DNA from: Chloroflexota bacterium
GTDB lineage: Bacteria; Chloroflexota; Anaerolineae; Aggregatilineales; Phototrophicaceae
Direction: 5' to 3'
Assembly: GCA_016223085.1 (NCBI GenBank)
Contig: JACRPS010000002.1
Span: 1-64,000, forward strand
DNA: 64,000 bases
Under the pieces are notes generated by a model. It saw only the letters and a program-made list of their open reading frames with translations, was not told where the DNA came from and did no database searches. The position numbers and the translations under genes are program-made. Shown piece after piece: positions 52,055 through 60,081 of the stretch (within the stretch, counting starts at the first letter, position 1; each line of letters begins with the position of its first letter).

Positions 52055-53785
52055 TTACCGTATCGTCGGGTCGCTGATCCAGATGTCCGGCGAGAACAGC
52101 GTCGCGCCTTCGATCAGCAGATTCGACGTGTAGCCATACGGGAACTCGTACACGTTCAGGCCGTTGTACTGCGACAGTACTGGCTTCGGCGCGCCGGTGG
52201 CGTTGTCGAACACCTGCGTCACCGGCTCGCACTGGGTCTGCGTCGTGTCGGTGCAGATTTCCAGCGCCACCTGCGCCGTGCGCGTGTTCGGGTTGTCCAG
52301 CAGGTAGGTGACACGGATGTTGTTCCACGACACCTGTGTCTTTTCGGCGCGCACGTCTTCCAGCGTCGGTATGGCCTGCGGCGTGCCCGCGTTGAGCAGG
52401 GCTTCCAGCGCGCCCGCGCCGGTGGGGGTGGGCGTGGGGCCGGGGCCATTGCACCACTTGGCGTCACAGAAGGTCAGCGGCTTCACGCCCTCGGTAGTTG
52501 GCAGGCGTTGGAAGGCGGCGGGGTCGAGCGTGGTCCAGCGCAAATCCACGTACACGGCGAAGTCTTCCCCGCTGACAAACATCATGGTTGAGTCGCCAAA
52601 GTTACGATACCACGCTTTAAACTTCGTGCCCGCCGGCATGATGCCCATGTACTGCGTCGCCGCCTGATCGAGATAGGTGAAGGCAAATTCCGATTCACCC
52701 ACGAAGCGCGTATCTTCCGCCGCCTGCGCCTCCGCCACTTCCGGCGCGGGCGGGTTTTCCGCGATCTGGTTGGCCGCCACTGCCGCCTGGGCGCAGAAGC
52801 CGGCCCCCGGCGGGATACTTTCAAGCGTTAGCGCGTAGGCCTGCTGCGCCAGCAGGACAAGATTCTGCACGTCCGGGTCGCAGGCCAGCAGCGGGTCAAC
52901 CCCCTGCCAGCCGCGCGGTCGTGGCGACCGACCCAGCGCGTCGGCCAGCAGTTCGAGGTCGTGTCGCAGGGTGCGGTAAGCCAGCGCCGGCGAATTGGGC
53001 AGCACACCAATCCAGCCATCCGGGCGCACGCCCAACCCCAGTTCCGCATTTGCCAGCGTGTCCAGGTCGAGGAATAAATCGCTCAGGAATGTCTGGGTCG
53101 TATTGTCCTTATTACCGCGCCATTCCGGTGGGCGGGTGTTGACGCCAAACTCCTCGTCTGCCAACCGTTCCAGATCGCCGCGCACCGCCAGCGTCAATTC
53201 TGGTAGCTGCGCTTCAAACTCCGGCGTGGAAAACGCCAGCCGCAGCACCTGCTGTTCGGCTTCAGCGGCGATGGTGGCGCAGTAGTCGGCGGCGGTTGTT
53301 GGTGTCTGGAAATTGTAGGTGAAGGCCGAGGTGAGGATTTGCACCAGATTCTGCACGGTGCGGTCGCAGCGTGTGATCGGCGGCCCGCCGCGCCACGTTT
53401 CCGGTCGCTGACCGACGCCGTAGTGTTCGTCGGCGGCCAGTTCCAGATCATGCCGGATGTTGCGGACAACGATGGCCGGGTTCTGCGTCACCGGCGCGCC
53501 AATCCAGCCCGGCGGGCGGTTCGGGCCGAAGATCGCTTCCGCCAACTGCTCGTTGTCAAACCACATGTCGGCGATAAACGTTGGGGAGTTGACGTTGTTG
53601 ACGTTAAACGTCCACCCCTCCGGGCGCACACCGGCGCCCAGCACGTCGTTTGCCAGTTGTTCCAGGTCGGCGCGGGTGTTAATCACCAGATTGTTGAAGT
53701 CCGACGTTTGCGCGGGGGGCGCTGCCGCCACCACGCCGAACCATACCAGCATCAGGCATACAAAAAGGACTCGATATCGTCGCAT
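52055..53785 (-). CDS. Exported protein with an unfamiliar six-copy repeat
   Basis: A 576-residue exported protein (signal MRRYRVLFVCLMLVWFGVVA, cleavage near AAPPA). It holds six copies of a motif of about 22 residues, consensus (R)xDLExLADexxGxxxRPxGWxG, at 38-58, 76-95, 111-132, 202-223, 240-259 and 274-295. These form two blocks of three, each block ending in a Cys-Asp-x-x-VQNLV helix (140 and 302). After a linker is a mainly beta C-terminal domain (about 350-440) and a Thr-Pro segment, then a final beta domain with several Cys. I know no name for the repeat. AAGG precedes the ATG at 53785. Confidence 0.72.
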   Translation of the reverse strand: MRRYRVLFVCLMLVWFGVVAAAPPAQTSDFNNLVINTRADLEQLANDVLGAGVRPEGWTFNVNNVNSPTFIADMWFDNEQLAEAIFGPNRPPGWIGAPVTQNPAIVVRNIRHDLELAADEHYGVGQRPETWRGGPPITRCDRTVQNLVQILTSAFTYNFQTPTTAADYCATIAAEAEQQVLRLAFSTPEFEAQLPELTLAVRGDLERLADEEFGVNTRPPEWRGNKDNTTQTFLSDLFLDLDTLANAELGLGVRPDGWIGVLPNSPALAYRTLRHDLELLADALGRSPRPRGWQGVDPLLACDPDVQNLVLLAQQAYALTLESIPPGAGFCAQAAVAANQIAENPPAPEVAEAQAAEDTRFVGESEFAFTYLDQAATQYMGIMPAGTKFKAWYRNFGDSTMMFVSGEDFAVYVDLRWTTLDPAAFQRLPTTEGVKPLTFCDAKWCNGPGPTPTPTGAGALEALLNAGTPQAIPTLEDVRAEKTQVSWNNIRVTYLLDNPNTRTAQVALEICTDTTQTQCEPVTQVFDNATGAPKPVLSQYNGLNVYEFPYGYTSNLLIEGATLFSPDIWISDPTIR

Positions 53786-53984
53786 CGCGTTGAGCCTTTG
53801 TTAGGTCGCATCTTCCACTTAATTATAGTCAGCAAGCGGGCAAAGGGAAAACCGCCCGCTTGTCCCATCGCAACGCCCTCGCTTGGCAGCGTTGGGCAAT
53901 CACCGCCGAATCGCCGTTCGCCAGCGCCGCCGCCTGTGGTAATATTCCCGCGCTGTTAACCAAGTATCGGAGAGATCATTGACG

Positions 53985-55097
53985 ATGAAACGTGGCTTCG
54001 TGATTGTCCTCGGCGCCGCCCTGCTGCTCGGCGCGCTGCCCCTCACCGCCCAGGAGCAGCCGGCGCTGCCCGTGTTTGCACCGAAGGAATGTGCTTACGT
54101 CCCCAACCAGCCCACCAGCGCCGCCTGCCTGAAACTGATGGCGGAACAGCCCAAGCCGGAATTTGAACGTATCCCGGAAGACCGCCAGACGTTGAGCACC
54201 TACGCCTTCTGGCGGGTTGGCCCGCACGCTGTAAACAAATATGATGCGCCCAACGGCAGCGTCATCGGCTACATTCCCGAAGGGTTTAACTTCGTCACCG
54301 CCACTGATCTGAGCGTGGACGGCTGGATGCAGATTGAAAGCGGCGAGTGGATTCAGCGTTCGGACGGCTATTACGTCAAGCCGTCGTCGTTCAGCGGGGT
54401 GCTGCTGCCGGAAGACTGGAATCAGCCCTTTGCCTGGGTGCTGGATACCACCCAAATCTGGGCTTCGACTTACCCCGGCGGTCCGTGGGACGAGGCCAGC
54501 GGCTACCTGACCAAACGTTACGATCTGGTCAACATCTTCGCCGAGGCCTACGACGCCGAGGGCTGGCGCTGGTACATGATCGGCCCGAACCAGTGGTTAA
54601 ACCAGAAGTTTGTCTCCAAAGTACTGCCGGTGGAACGGCCTGAAGGCGTCAGCGGGCACTGGGTGGCGATTGATCTGTACGAACAGACGCTGGTGGCCTA
54701 CGAGGACAACAGGCCGGTGTTTGCCACACTGATTTCGTCGGGACTGGACGGCTGGGACACCAACGAAGGGTTGTTTCATATCTGGGCGCGAATGCCCAGC
54801 GACCCAATGTCCGGTGCGACTGGCGCGCCCGATGCCTATGCGCTCCAACGGGTGCCCTGGGTGATGTACTTTGACGATTCCATCAGCCTGCACGGCACGT
54901 ACTGGCATGACCTGTTTGGCTACCGCCGCAGTCACGGCTGCGTGAACCTGAGCATCAGCGACGCGCGTTACCTGTTCGACTGGACAGCGAAGTCCGAACT
55001 GGATAATAACGGCGAGCCGATCACCGCCGTCTACGTCTACAGTTCGGGCGAGTACGGCGTCCCGCCCGGTGCAGTGACTGACAGCGCCTCGTCGTAA
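53985..55097 (+). CDS. L,D-transpeptidase (YkuD) with SH3-like N-terminus
   Basis: A 370-residue exported enzyme (signal MKRGFVIVLGAALLLGALPLTA). The C-terminal about 150 residues are a YkuD catalytic domain: HWVAIDLYEQTLVAYED, SLHGTYWHDLFG (catalytic His) and SHGCVNLS with the nucleophile Cys319. The N-terminal region (about 75-215) is beta-rich and SH3-like (VIGYIPEGFNFVTATDL, WIQRSDGYYVKPS). It should form 3-3 cross-links in peptidoglycan or attach proteins to it. The ATG at 53985 was chosen over TTG at 53979 because GGAGAG fits it better. Confidence 0.92.
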   Translation: MKRGFVIVLGAALLLGALPLTAQEQPALPVFAPKECAYVPNQPTSAACLKLMAEQPKPEFERIPEDRQTLSTYAFWRVGPHAVNKYDAPNGSVIGYIPEGFNFVTATDLSVDGWMQIESGEWIQRSDGYYVKPSSFSGVLLPEDWNQPFAWVLDTTQIWASTYPGGPWDEASGYLTKRYDLVNIFAEAYDAEGWRWYMIGPNQWLNQKFVSKVLPVERPEGVSGHWVAIDLYEQTLVAYEDNRPVFATLISSGLDGWDTNEGLFHIWARMPSDPMSGATGAPDAYALQRVPWVMYFDDSISLHGTYWHDLFGYRRSHGCVNLSISDARYLFDWTAKSELDNNGEPITAVYVYSSGEYGVPPGAVTDSASS

Positions 55098-55108
55098 TAG
55101 TTGGTAAA

Positions 55109-55155
55109 CCTCACCCTAACCCCTCTCCATCAAGTGGAGAGGGGAGGTGGCGCGA
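55109..55155. repeat. Intergenic CCCTCTCC/GGAGAGGG element
   Basis: CCTCACCCTAACCCCTCTCC, a short loop and GTGGAGAGGGGAGG: the intergenic form of the element that is read in frame at 538-586, 7483-7566, 7949-8046 and 8556-8631. Confidence 0.7.
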
Positions 55156-55229
55156 GCTGAAACGTTGCCGGATTGTGTATTCCGGTCGAAAATGGGGAAA
55201 TGAATCGGTACGACCTCCAAGGGGGGAAC

Positions 55230-55586
55230 ATGCAGCGCGATGAATTTTTGAACCCGTTAAATGCGATTATTCTGGCGTGCGAGGCCATCACCAACGAAGC
55301 GGACAGCGAACTGAACTTTTACCAGGAACGGTTTGTGGATTCAATGCTGCGCGCCGCCATCATCATGCGTGATCTGATTATCAGCATCCCGGACATGGGC
55401 AACGCCCGCGAAATCCTCAGCTACGAAGCGCGGTCGAACCTGGCCTCGATCATTGGCTATGCTGAAGTGCTGCTTGACCAGGTGGAAGGCAGGCTGTCAG
55501 CCACGCAGCAGCGGCACGTGCAGGCTATCCGCGCCAACGGCGCGCAAATGCTGAACCTGCTGATCAGGTTGATGAACAGCGCGTAA
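55230..55586 (+). CDS. Lone DHp-like domain protein with Tyr in place of the phospho-His
   Basis: A 118-residue soluble protein resembling only the dimerisation/phospho-transfer helices of a histidine kinase. Residues 64-81 read SYEARSNLASIIGYAEVL, matching the [18 protein letters not shown] of the kinase at 25956, with His replaced by Tyr65 and Pro by Asn70; GRLSATQQRHVQAI and LLIRLMN continue the second helix. No CA (ATPase) domain follows. It could be a phosphatase-like or dominant-negative partner of kinases, which is inference. ATG at 55230 has AGGGGGG close upstream; ATG at 55200 is an alternative. Confidence 0.65.
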   Translation: MQRDEFLNPLNAIILACEAITNEADSELNFYQERFVDSMLRAAIIMRDLIISIPDMGNAREILSYEARSNLASIIGYAEVLLDQVEGRLSATQQRHVQAIRANGAQMLNLLIRLMNSA

Positions 55587-55783
55587 CAACAAGGGTACAG
55601 CGCAAGAAATTGCTCGACCGCATCCTGCTAGCAATCAGGGTACTGGTTATATTGAAAGCTATAATAACGTGAGTTCGAGAGGGGGTTGGGGGAGGGGTAG
55701 AATGTAGAATGCAGGTCATTCAGTCCGGGGTTTACTGGTATAATCAGAACGTAAGTTCCAGTCACGTTCTGAGGTGAAAGACG

Positions 55784-56704
55784 ATGATTATCTCCGCCAG
55801 CTACCGCACCGATATTCCGGCCTTTTACGGCGACTGGTTCATGAACCGGCTCGATGCCGGGTACTGCCTGGTCGAAAATCCGTACAACGGCCAGCTGTAC
55901 CGTGTCAGCCTTCGCCGCGAGGACGTGAGCGCGTTCACCTTCTGGACGAAGAACCTCGGCCCGTTCATGAACATGCTGGCGGAAGTGCACCGGCGCGGTT
56001 ATCCGTTTCTGGTCGGCTACACCATCACCGGCTACCCGCGCGAACTGGAATCGTCGGTGGTGGAAACACGCCGTGCGGTCGAACACATGAAGTGGCTGGC
56101 GGCGGACTACGGCCCCCGCGTTCCCGTGTGGCGCTACGATCCGGTGCTGTTCACCTCGCTGACAACGTTCGATTTTCACCGGGAAAATTTTGAACGCCTG
56201 TGCGCGGCGCTGGAAGGCGTGACTGACGAAGTGGTCATTTCGTTCACGCAGATTTACCAGAAAACGCGGCGGAATACCGATTGGGCGGCGCGGCGCTTTG
56301 GCTTCACCTGGGAAAATCCGCCGGACGAGATCAAGGCGGCGCTGGCCGCCGAACTGGCGCAGATGGCCGCCGCGCGCGGGGTGCAGCTTACCATCTGCGG
56401 CCAGCCGGAATTCGCCGTGCCCGGCACGCAGGAAGCGCGGTGTATTGACGCCGGGCGTCTGTCCGACATTGCTGGCTATTCGATCACGGCAGGCAGCAAG
56501 AGTCACCGTGCGGTGTGCGGCTGCCACGCCTCGCGGGACATCGGCGCGTATGATACCTGTCCGCACGGCTGCGTGTACTGTTATGCCGTGCAGCGTCCGG
56601 CGAAGGCTAAACAGCACTACCGCCAGCATAATCCGTTTGGGGAATTTTTAGTGGAAAAGCATAACACAGAGATACAGAGATTCAGAGACACAGAGAGATT
56701 ATAA
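55784..56704 (+). CDS. DUF1848-family protein with a Cys cluster
   Basis: A 306-residue protein matching the DUF1848 family: starts MIISASYRTDIPAFYGDWFMNR, then FWTKNLGPFMNML in the middle and CGCHASRDIGAYDTCPHGCVYCYA near the end, with five or more Cys that suggest an Fe-S cluster of radical-SAM type (the family is described as related to radical SAM proteins). The C-terminal residues KHNTEIQRFRDTERL are encoded by a repeat tract (ACACAGAGATACAGAG), so the natural end is probably shortly before it. The role is unknown. Confidence 0.85.
   Translation: MIISASYRTDIPAFYGDWFMNRLDAGYCLVENPYNGQLYRVSLRREDVSAFTFWTKNLGPFMNMLAEVHRRGYPFLVGYTITGYPRELESSVVETRRAVEHMKWLAADYGPRVPVWRYDPVLFTSLTTFDFHRENFERLCAALEGVTDEVVISFTQIYQKTRRNTDWAARRFGFTWENPPDEIKAALAAELAQMAAARGVQLTICGQPEFAVPGTQEARCIDAGRLSDIAGYSITAGSKSHRAVCGCHASRDIGAYDTCPHGCVYCYAVQRPAKAKQHYRQHNPFGEFLVEKHNTEIQRFRDTERL
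56660..56700. repeat. ACACAGAGATACAGAG tract read as a protein C-terminus
   Basis: AACACAGAGATACAGAGATTC and AGACACAGAGAG: a direct-repeat family also found at 58660-58705 and 59418-59456 and, in reverse complement (CACCTCTGTGTCTCCG), at 56741-56778. Here it is read in frame as the last 15 residues of the DUF1848 protein. Confidence 0.75.
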
Positions 56705-56708
56705 ACCT

Positions 56709-56737
56709 GTAGGGGAGGGTCTCAGACCCTCCCCTAC
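56709..56737. repeat. GTAGGGGAGGGTCT palindrome
   Basis: A perfect inverted repeat of 14-bp arms, the same as the in-frame palindrome at 8269-8299 but for the central base. It lies within a region flanked on both sides by ACACAGAG tracts in inverted orientation. Confidence 0.85.
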
Positions 56738-56789
56738 GATCACCTCTGTGTCTCCGTGCCTCTGTGTTTATTTCTTATAAGGAACAACG

Positions 56790-58652
56790 ATGGCAACGAT
56801 ACCCTTTCTCGAACGGCTGAAACAGGAACAACCGCTGCTGGCGGACGGCGCGATGGGCACAATGCTCCACCAGCAGGGCGTGCCATTCACCGAGTGTTTT
56901 GACGAACTTAACCTGTCGCACCCGGAGCAGGTCGCCCGGATTCACCGCGCCTATCTTGAAGCCGGGGCGGAACTGATTGAAACCAACACCTTCGGCGCGA
57001 ATCGTTACAAGCTGGCGAAACACGGCCTGGAAGACCGCGTGTCGGACATCAACTGCGCCGGGGTGAAGCTGGCGCGGCAGGTGATTGACGCCAGCTTCCG
57101 CGACGACGTGTATCTGGCCGGGTCGGTTGGGCCGCTGGGCGTGCGGCTCAAGCCGTTCGGGCGGGTGGCGCTGGCCGACGCGCGGGCCGCGTTTGCCGAA
57201 CAAATCGGCGCGCTGGCGAGCGCCGGTGTGGATGTGATTCTGCTGGAAACCTTTGCCGACCGGCTGGAACTGCTGGAAGCGATTGCCGCCGCGCGCCAGG
57301 TCGCCCCTGACGTGCCGGTGGTCGCACAAATGACCTTCGCTCAGGACGACCGCACACTGCTCGGTGATCTGCCGGCGCAGGTGGCGCGCGATCTGTGGAA
57401 AGCCGGGGCGGATGTGATCGGTGTGAACTGCGGCGGCGGGCCAGAGCAGCTATCCCGCATCTTGCAGGCGATGCGCCAGGCCGCGCCTCATGCGATTGTC
57501 TCCGCCATGCCCAACGCCGGGATGCCGGAGGCGGTCGGCGGGCGTACCATGTACCCGGCCACCAGCGCCTATTTTGCCGATTACGCCCTAACGTTTAAAG
57601 CCATCGGCGCAAACATCATTGGCGGCTGCTGTGGCACCACGCCGGAGCACATCGCCGCCATGAGGAAGGCGCTCGACGACCCGGCGCGCCCGCTGCCATA
57701 TATCGCCGTGCTGGAACACGCCGGCGACGAACACACGCTCGTACCGGAACGCCCAACCGAACTGGCGCGCAAGCTGGCCGCCGGTCAGTTTGTGGTGACG
57801 GTGGAAGTCTCGCCGCCGCGTAGCTTCGTGCCACAAAAGCTGCTGGCTTCAGCACAACTGTTGCAGGAAGCCGGGGCGGATATGGTAGACGTAGCCGATA
57901 GCCCCACCGCGCGGATGCGGATGAGTCCCTGGGCAGTGTGTCACTTCCTGCAAACGCGGCTGAATCTGGAAACGGTGCTGCACTTTCCTACACGCGGGCG
58001 CAATCTGCTGCGCGTCCAGGGCGATCTGCTGGCGGCGCACGCGCTCGGCCTGCGCAACCTGTTTGTTGTCATGGGCGACCCCACCCGCATCGGCGATTAC
58101 CCGGAAGCCATGGACAATTACGATGTTGCGCCGTCGGCACTGATCGGCGTGGTGAAAAACAGGCTGAATCATGGTGTTGACCAGGCGGGCAACAGCATCG
58201 GCCAGCCGACGACGTTCACGGTTGGCTGCGCGCTCAACATGGGTGCGGCAGACCTTGACCACGAAATCGCCACCTTACACAAGAAGCTGGACAATGGCGC
58301 GGATTTTGCCATTAGCCAGGTGGTGTTTGACCCCGCCGTGATCGAACGCTTCCACCGGCGTTACGAGGAAATCGAAGGCCAGCCGTTCACGCTGCCGGTG
58401 TTGATGAGCGCCGCCCCGCTGTACAGCCTCAAACACGCGCTGTTTTTGCACAACGAAGTGCCGGGCATCAGCATCCCGGACGCGATTTTGAAGCGCATCG
58501 AGGACGCGGGCGAGAACGCACCTGCCGAGGGCGTAAAAATCGCCGGGGAAGTGCTGCGCGATCTGCGCGGGCTGGTGCAGGGCGCGTATATCATTCCCGC
58601 CTTTGGTAAGTACGAACTGGCCGCCGAGGTGATTGATACGATTAAAGTGTAA
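56790..58652 (+). CDS. Homocysteine S-methyltransferase/methylenetetrahydrofolate reductase fusion
   Basis: A 620-residue bifunctional enzyme of the YitJ type. The N-terminal barrel (to about 320) is a homocysteine S-methyltransferase: LADGAMGTMLHQ, ETNTFGANRY, and zinc-binding GVNCGGGPEQ and GGCCGTTPEH. The C-terminal half (about 325-620) is methylenetetrahydrofolate reductase: FVVTVEVSPPRSF, a FAD-barrel with NLFVVMGDPTRIGDYP, and FAISQVVFDP. It would make 5-methyl-THF and use a methyl donor to remake methionine. The start has AAGGAAC 5 nt upstream. It has no partner in the window. Confidence 0.94.
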   Translation: MATIPFLERLKQEQPLLADGAMGTMLHQQGVPFTECFDELNLSHPEQVARIHRAYLEAGAELIETNTFGANRYKLAKHGLEDRVSDINCAGVKLARQVIDASFRDDVYLAGSVGPLGVRLKPFGRVALADARAAFAEQIGALASAGVDVILLETFADRLELLEAIAAARQVAPDVPVVAQMTFAQDDRTLLGDLPAQVARDLWKAGADVIGVNCGGGPEQLSRILQAMRQAAPHAIVSAMPNAGMPEAVGGRTMYPATSAYFADYALTFKAIGANIIGGCCGTTPEHIAAMRKALDDPARPLPYIAVLEHAGDEHTLVPERPTELARKLAAGQFVVTVEVSPPRSFVPQKLLASAQLLQEAGADMVDVADSPTARMRMSPWAVCHFLQTRLNLETVLHFPTRGRNLLRVQGDLLAAHALGLRNLFVVMGDPTRIGDYPEAMDNYDVAPSALIGVVKNRLNHGVDQAGNSIGQPTTFTVGCALNMGAADLDHEIATLHKKLDNGADFAISQVVFDPAVIERFHRRYEEIEGQPFTLPVLMSAAPLYSLKHALFLHNEVPGISIPDAILKRIEDAGENAPAEGVKIAGEVLRDLRGLVQGAYIIPAFGKYELAAEVIDTIKV

Positions 58653-58659
58653 CACGGGG

Positions 58660-58705
58660 AAAGCGTAACACAGAGGCGTAGAGGTTCAGAGGCACAGAGA
58701 TAGAT
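58660..58705. repeat. ACACAGAGGCGTAGAGG tract
   Basis: GTAACACAGAGGCGTAGAGG and TTCAGAGGCACAGAGA after the fusion gene, followed by GCAAAGGCGCAAAGAGGCAA (58711-58735). They belong to the ACACAGAG family. Confidence 0.7.
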
Positions 58706-58779
58706 TCAACGCAAAGGCGCAAAGAGGCAAAGACGCAGGGTGTTATAATGGGCAGATCAGCAGGTAACGAGGGTTAACA

Positions 58780-59334
58780 ATGGCGCAGCGCGAACTGGAA
58801 AAACTGGTGACGGTGGATGAATTTGAGGTGTTTTTGTCACAATCGGAAAACGCCGAACGCCGTTTTGAACTGATTAACGGAGAGATCGTTGAGCGTATGC
58901 CGACCCAGTTGCACGGCGTCATTGTTGGTCTGATTATGGCGGCGCTGATTAATTTCACGCGGCCTCGTAAACTTGGGTGGGCTGCTACTGAAGTCAACCA
59001 TCAATTACCCGGCGATGAACATAACAGCCGTTTGCCCGATGTTTCGTTTTATCTGGGAATGATGCCGTTGGTCGAACGCGGCCCGATGACCCGCTTGCCG
59101 GATTTGGTGGTTGAGGTCAAATCCCCCGATGACAATTTCAACAAAATGCGCGCCAAAGCGGCCTATTATCTGGCGAACGGCACGCGCCTGGTGTGGCTGG
59201 TCTACACCGAAAAGCGGCTGGTGATCGTGCTGACGAAAGACGGCGAAGATATTTTGACGGTTGACGACACCCTCGACGGTGGCGAGGTCCTGCCCGGCTT
59301 CACGCTGCCCGTGCGCGACATTTTCCCCGAATAG
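58780..59334 (+). CDS. Uma2-family protein 1
   Basis: A 184-residue member of the Uma2/DUF820 family, PD-(D/E)xK nuclease fold: FELINGEIVERMPTQLHGVI, then RLPDVSFYLG with the catalytic Asp, PDLVVEVKSPDDN with E and K, and YLANGTRLVWLVY. Members are abundant in Chloroflexota and Cyanobacteria and their biological role is unclear. The last about 50 bp are almost identical to the second copy. ATG at 58780. Confidence 0.88.
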   Translation: MAQRELEKLVTVDEFEVFLSQSENAERRFELINGEIVERMPTQLHGVIVGLIMAALINFTRPRKLGWAATEVNHQLPGDEHNSRLPDVSFYLGMMPLVERGPMTRLPDLVVEVKSPDDNFNKMRAKAAYYLANGTRLVWLVYTEKRLVIVLTKDGEDILTVDDTLDGGEVLPGFTLPVRDIFPE

Positions 59335-59417
59335 CAGCTTTGCAGCATAATCTCCACCAACCTCTTTTTACTGCCTGCTGGAAGGACGATTTTGATTTCT
59401 GCCTATATTTAAAAGGC

Positions 59418-59456
59418 ATAACACAGAGGCTCAGAGTATCAGAGACACAGAGACAC
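59418..59456. repeat. ACACAGAGGCTCAGAG tract between the Uma2 genes
   Basis: AACACAGAGGCTCAGAGTATC and AGAGACACAGAGACAC, same family as 56660-56700 and 58660-58705. Confidence 0.75.
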
Positions 59457-59496
59457 TTTATAATAGAGATGCCGATGAGAAGATTGGAGCGCGGAG

Positions 59497-60072
59497 ATGG
59501 TCACACGGGAACGGCTCTACACAATTGAAGACTTATGGCAGTTGTCACATTCGCCGGAATATGACGAGATGCGGCTGGAATTAAACGAGGGAGAGTTAAT
59601 CGTTATGTCACCGGCCAGCGGCAAGCATGGGGTTATCGCCATACGATTCACGGTTCCGATTGCAACCTTTGTCAACGCGCATCAACTGGGTTATGTGACT
59701 GCCGCAGAAACGGGTTACATCCTGTATCAGAGTCCCGACCCGAACGGCAAAAACATCGTGCGCGCGCCGGATGTTGGTTTTATTGCGGCAGGTCGGTTGC
59801 CGGAAGGTCTGCCCGATGGATACGTGCCATTTGCGCCGGATTTAGCCGTTGAAGTCGTGTCCCCCAACGACGACGCCGACAACCTGCAATTAAAAATCCA
59901 GCAGTATTTACGGTACGGCACGCGGCTGGTCTGGGTGGCCTATCCCAAATCACAGACAGTCGTTGCCCATACGCCAACAGCGGTCAAGACATTTGGCATC
60001 AACGACACGTTCGACGGCGGCGAGGTGCTGCCCGGCTTCACGCTGCCCGTGCGCGACATTTTCCCTGAATAG
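59497..60072 (+). CDS. Uma2-family protein 2
   Basis: A 191-residue paralogue of the gene at 58780: LELNEGELIVMSPASGKHGV, RAPDVGFIAAG, PDLAVEVVSPNDD with E and no Lys in the usual place, and YLRYGTRLVWVAY. The K of the PD-(D/E)xK motif appears replaced by Val, so its nuclease activity is in doubt. The last about 50 bp are nearly identical to copy 1. GGAGCGCGGAG lies right before the ATG. Confidence 0.87.
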   Translation: MVTRERLYTIEDLWQLSHSPEYDEMRLELNEGELIVMSPASGKHGVIAIRFTVPIATFVNAHQLGYVTAAETGYILYQSPDPNGKNIVRAPDVGFIAAGRLPEGLPDGYVPFAPDLAVEVVSPNDDADNLQLKIQQYLRYGTRLVWVAYPKSQTVVAHTPTAVKTFGINDTFDGGEVLPGFTLPVRDIFPE

Positions 60073-60081
60073 CGCCCCGCT

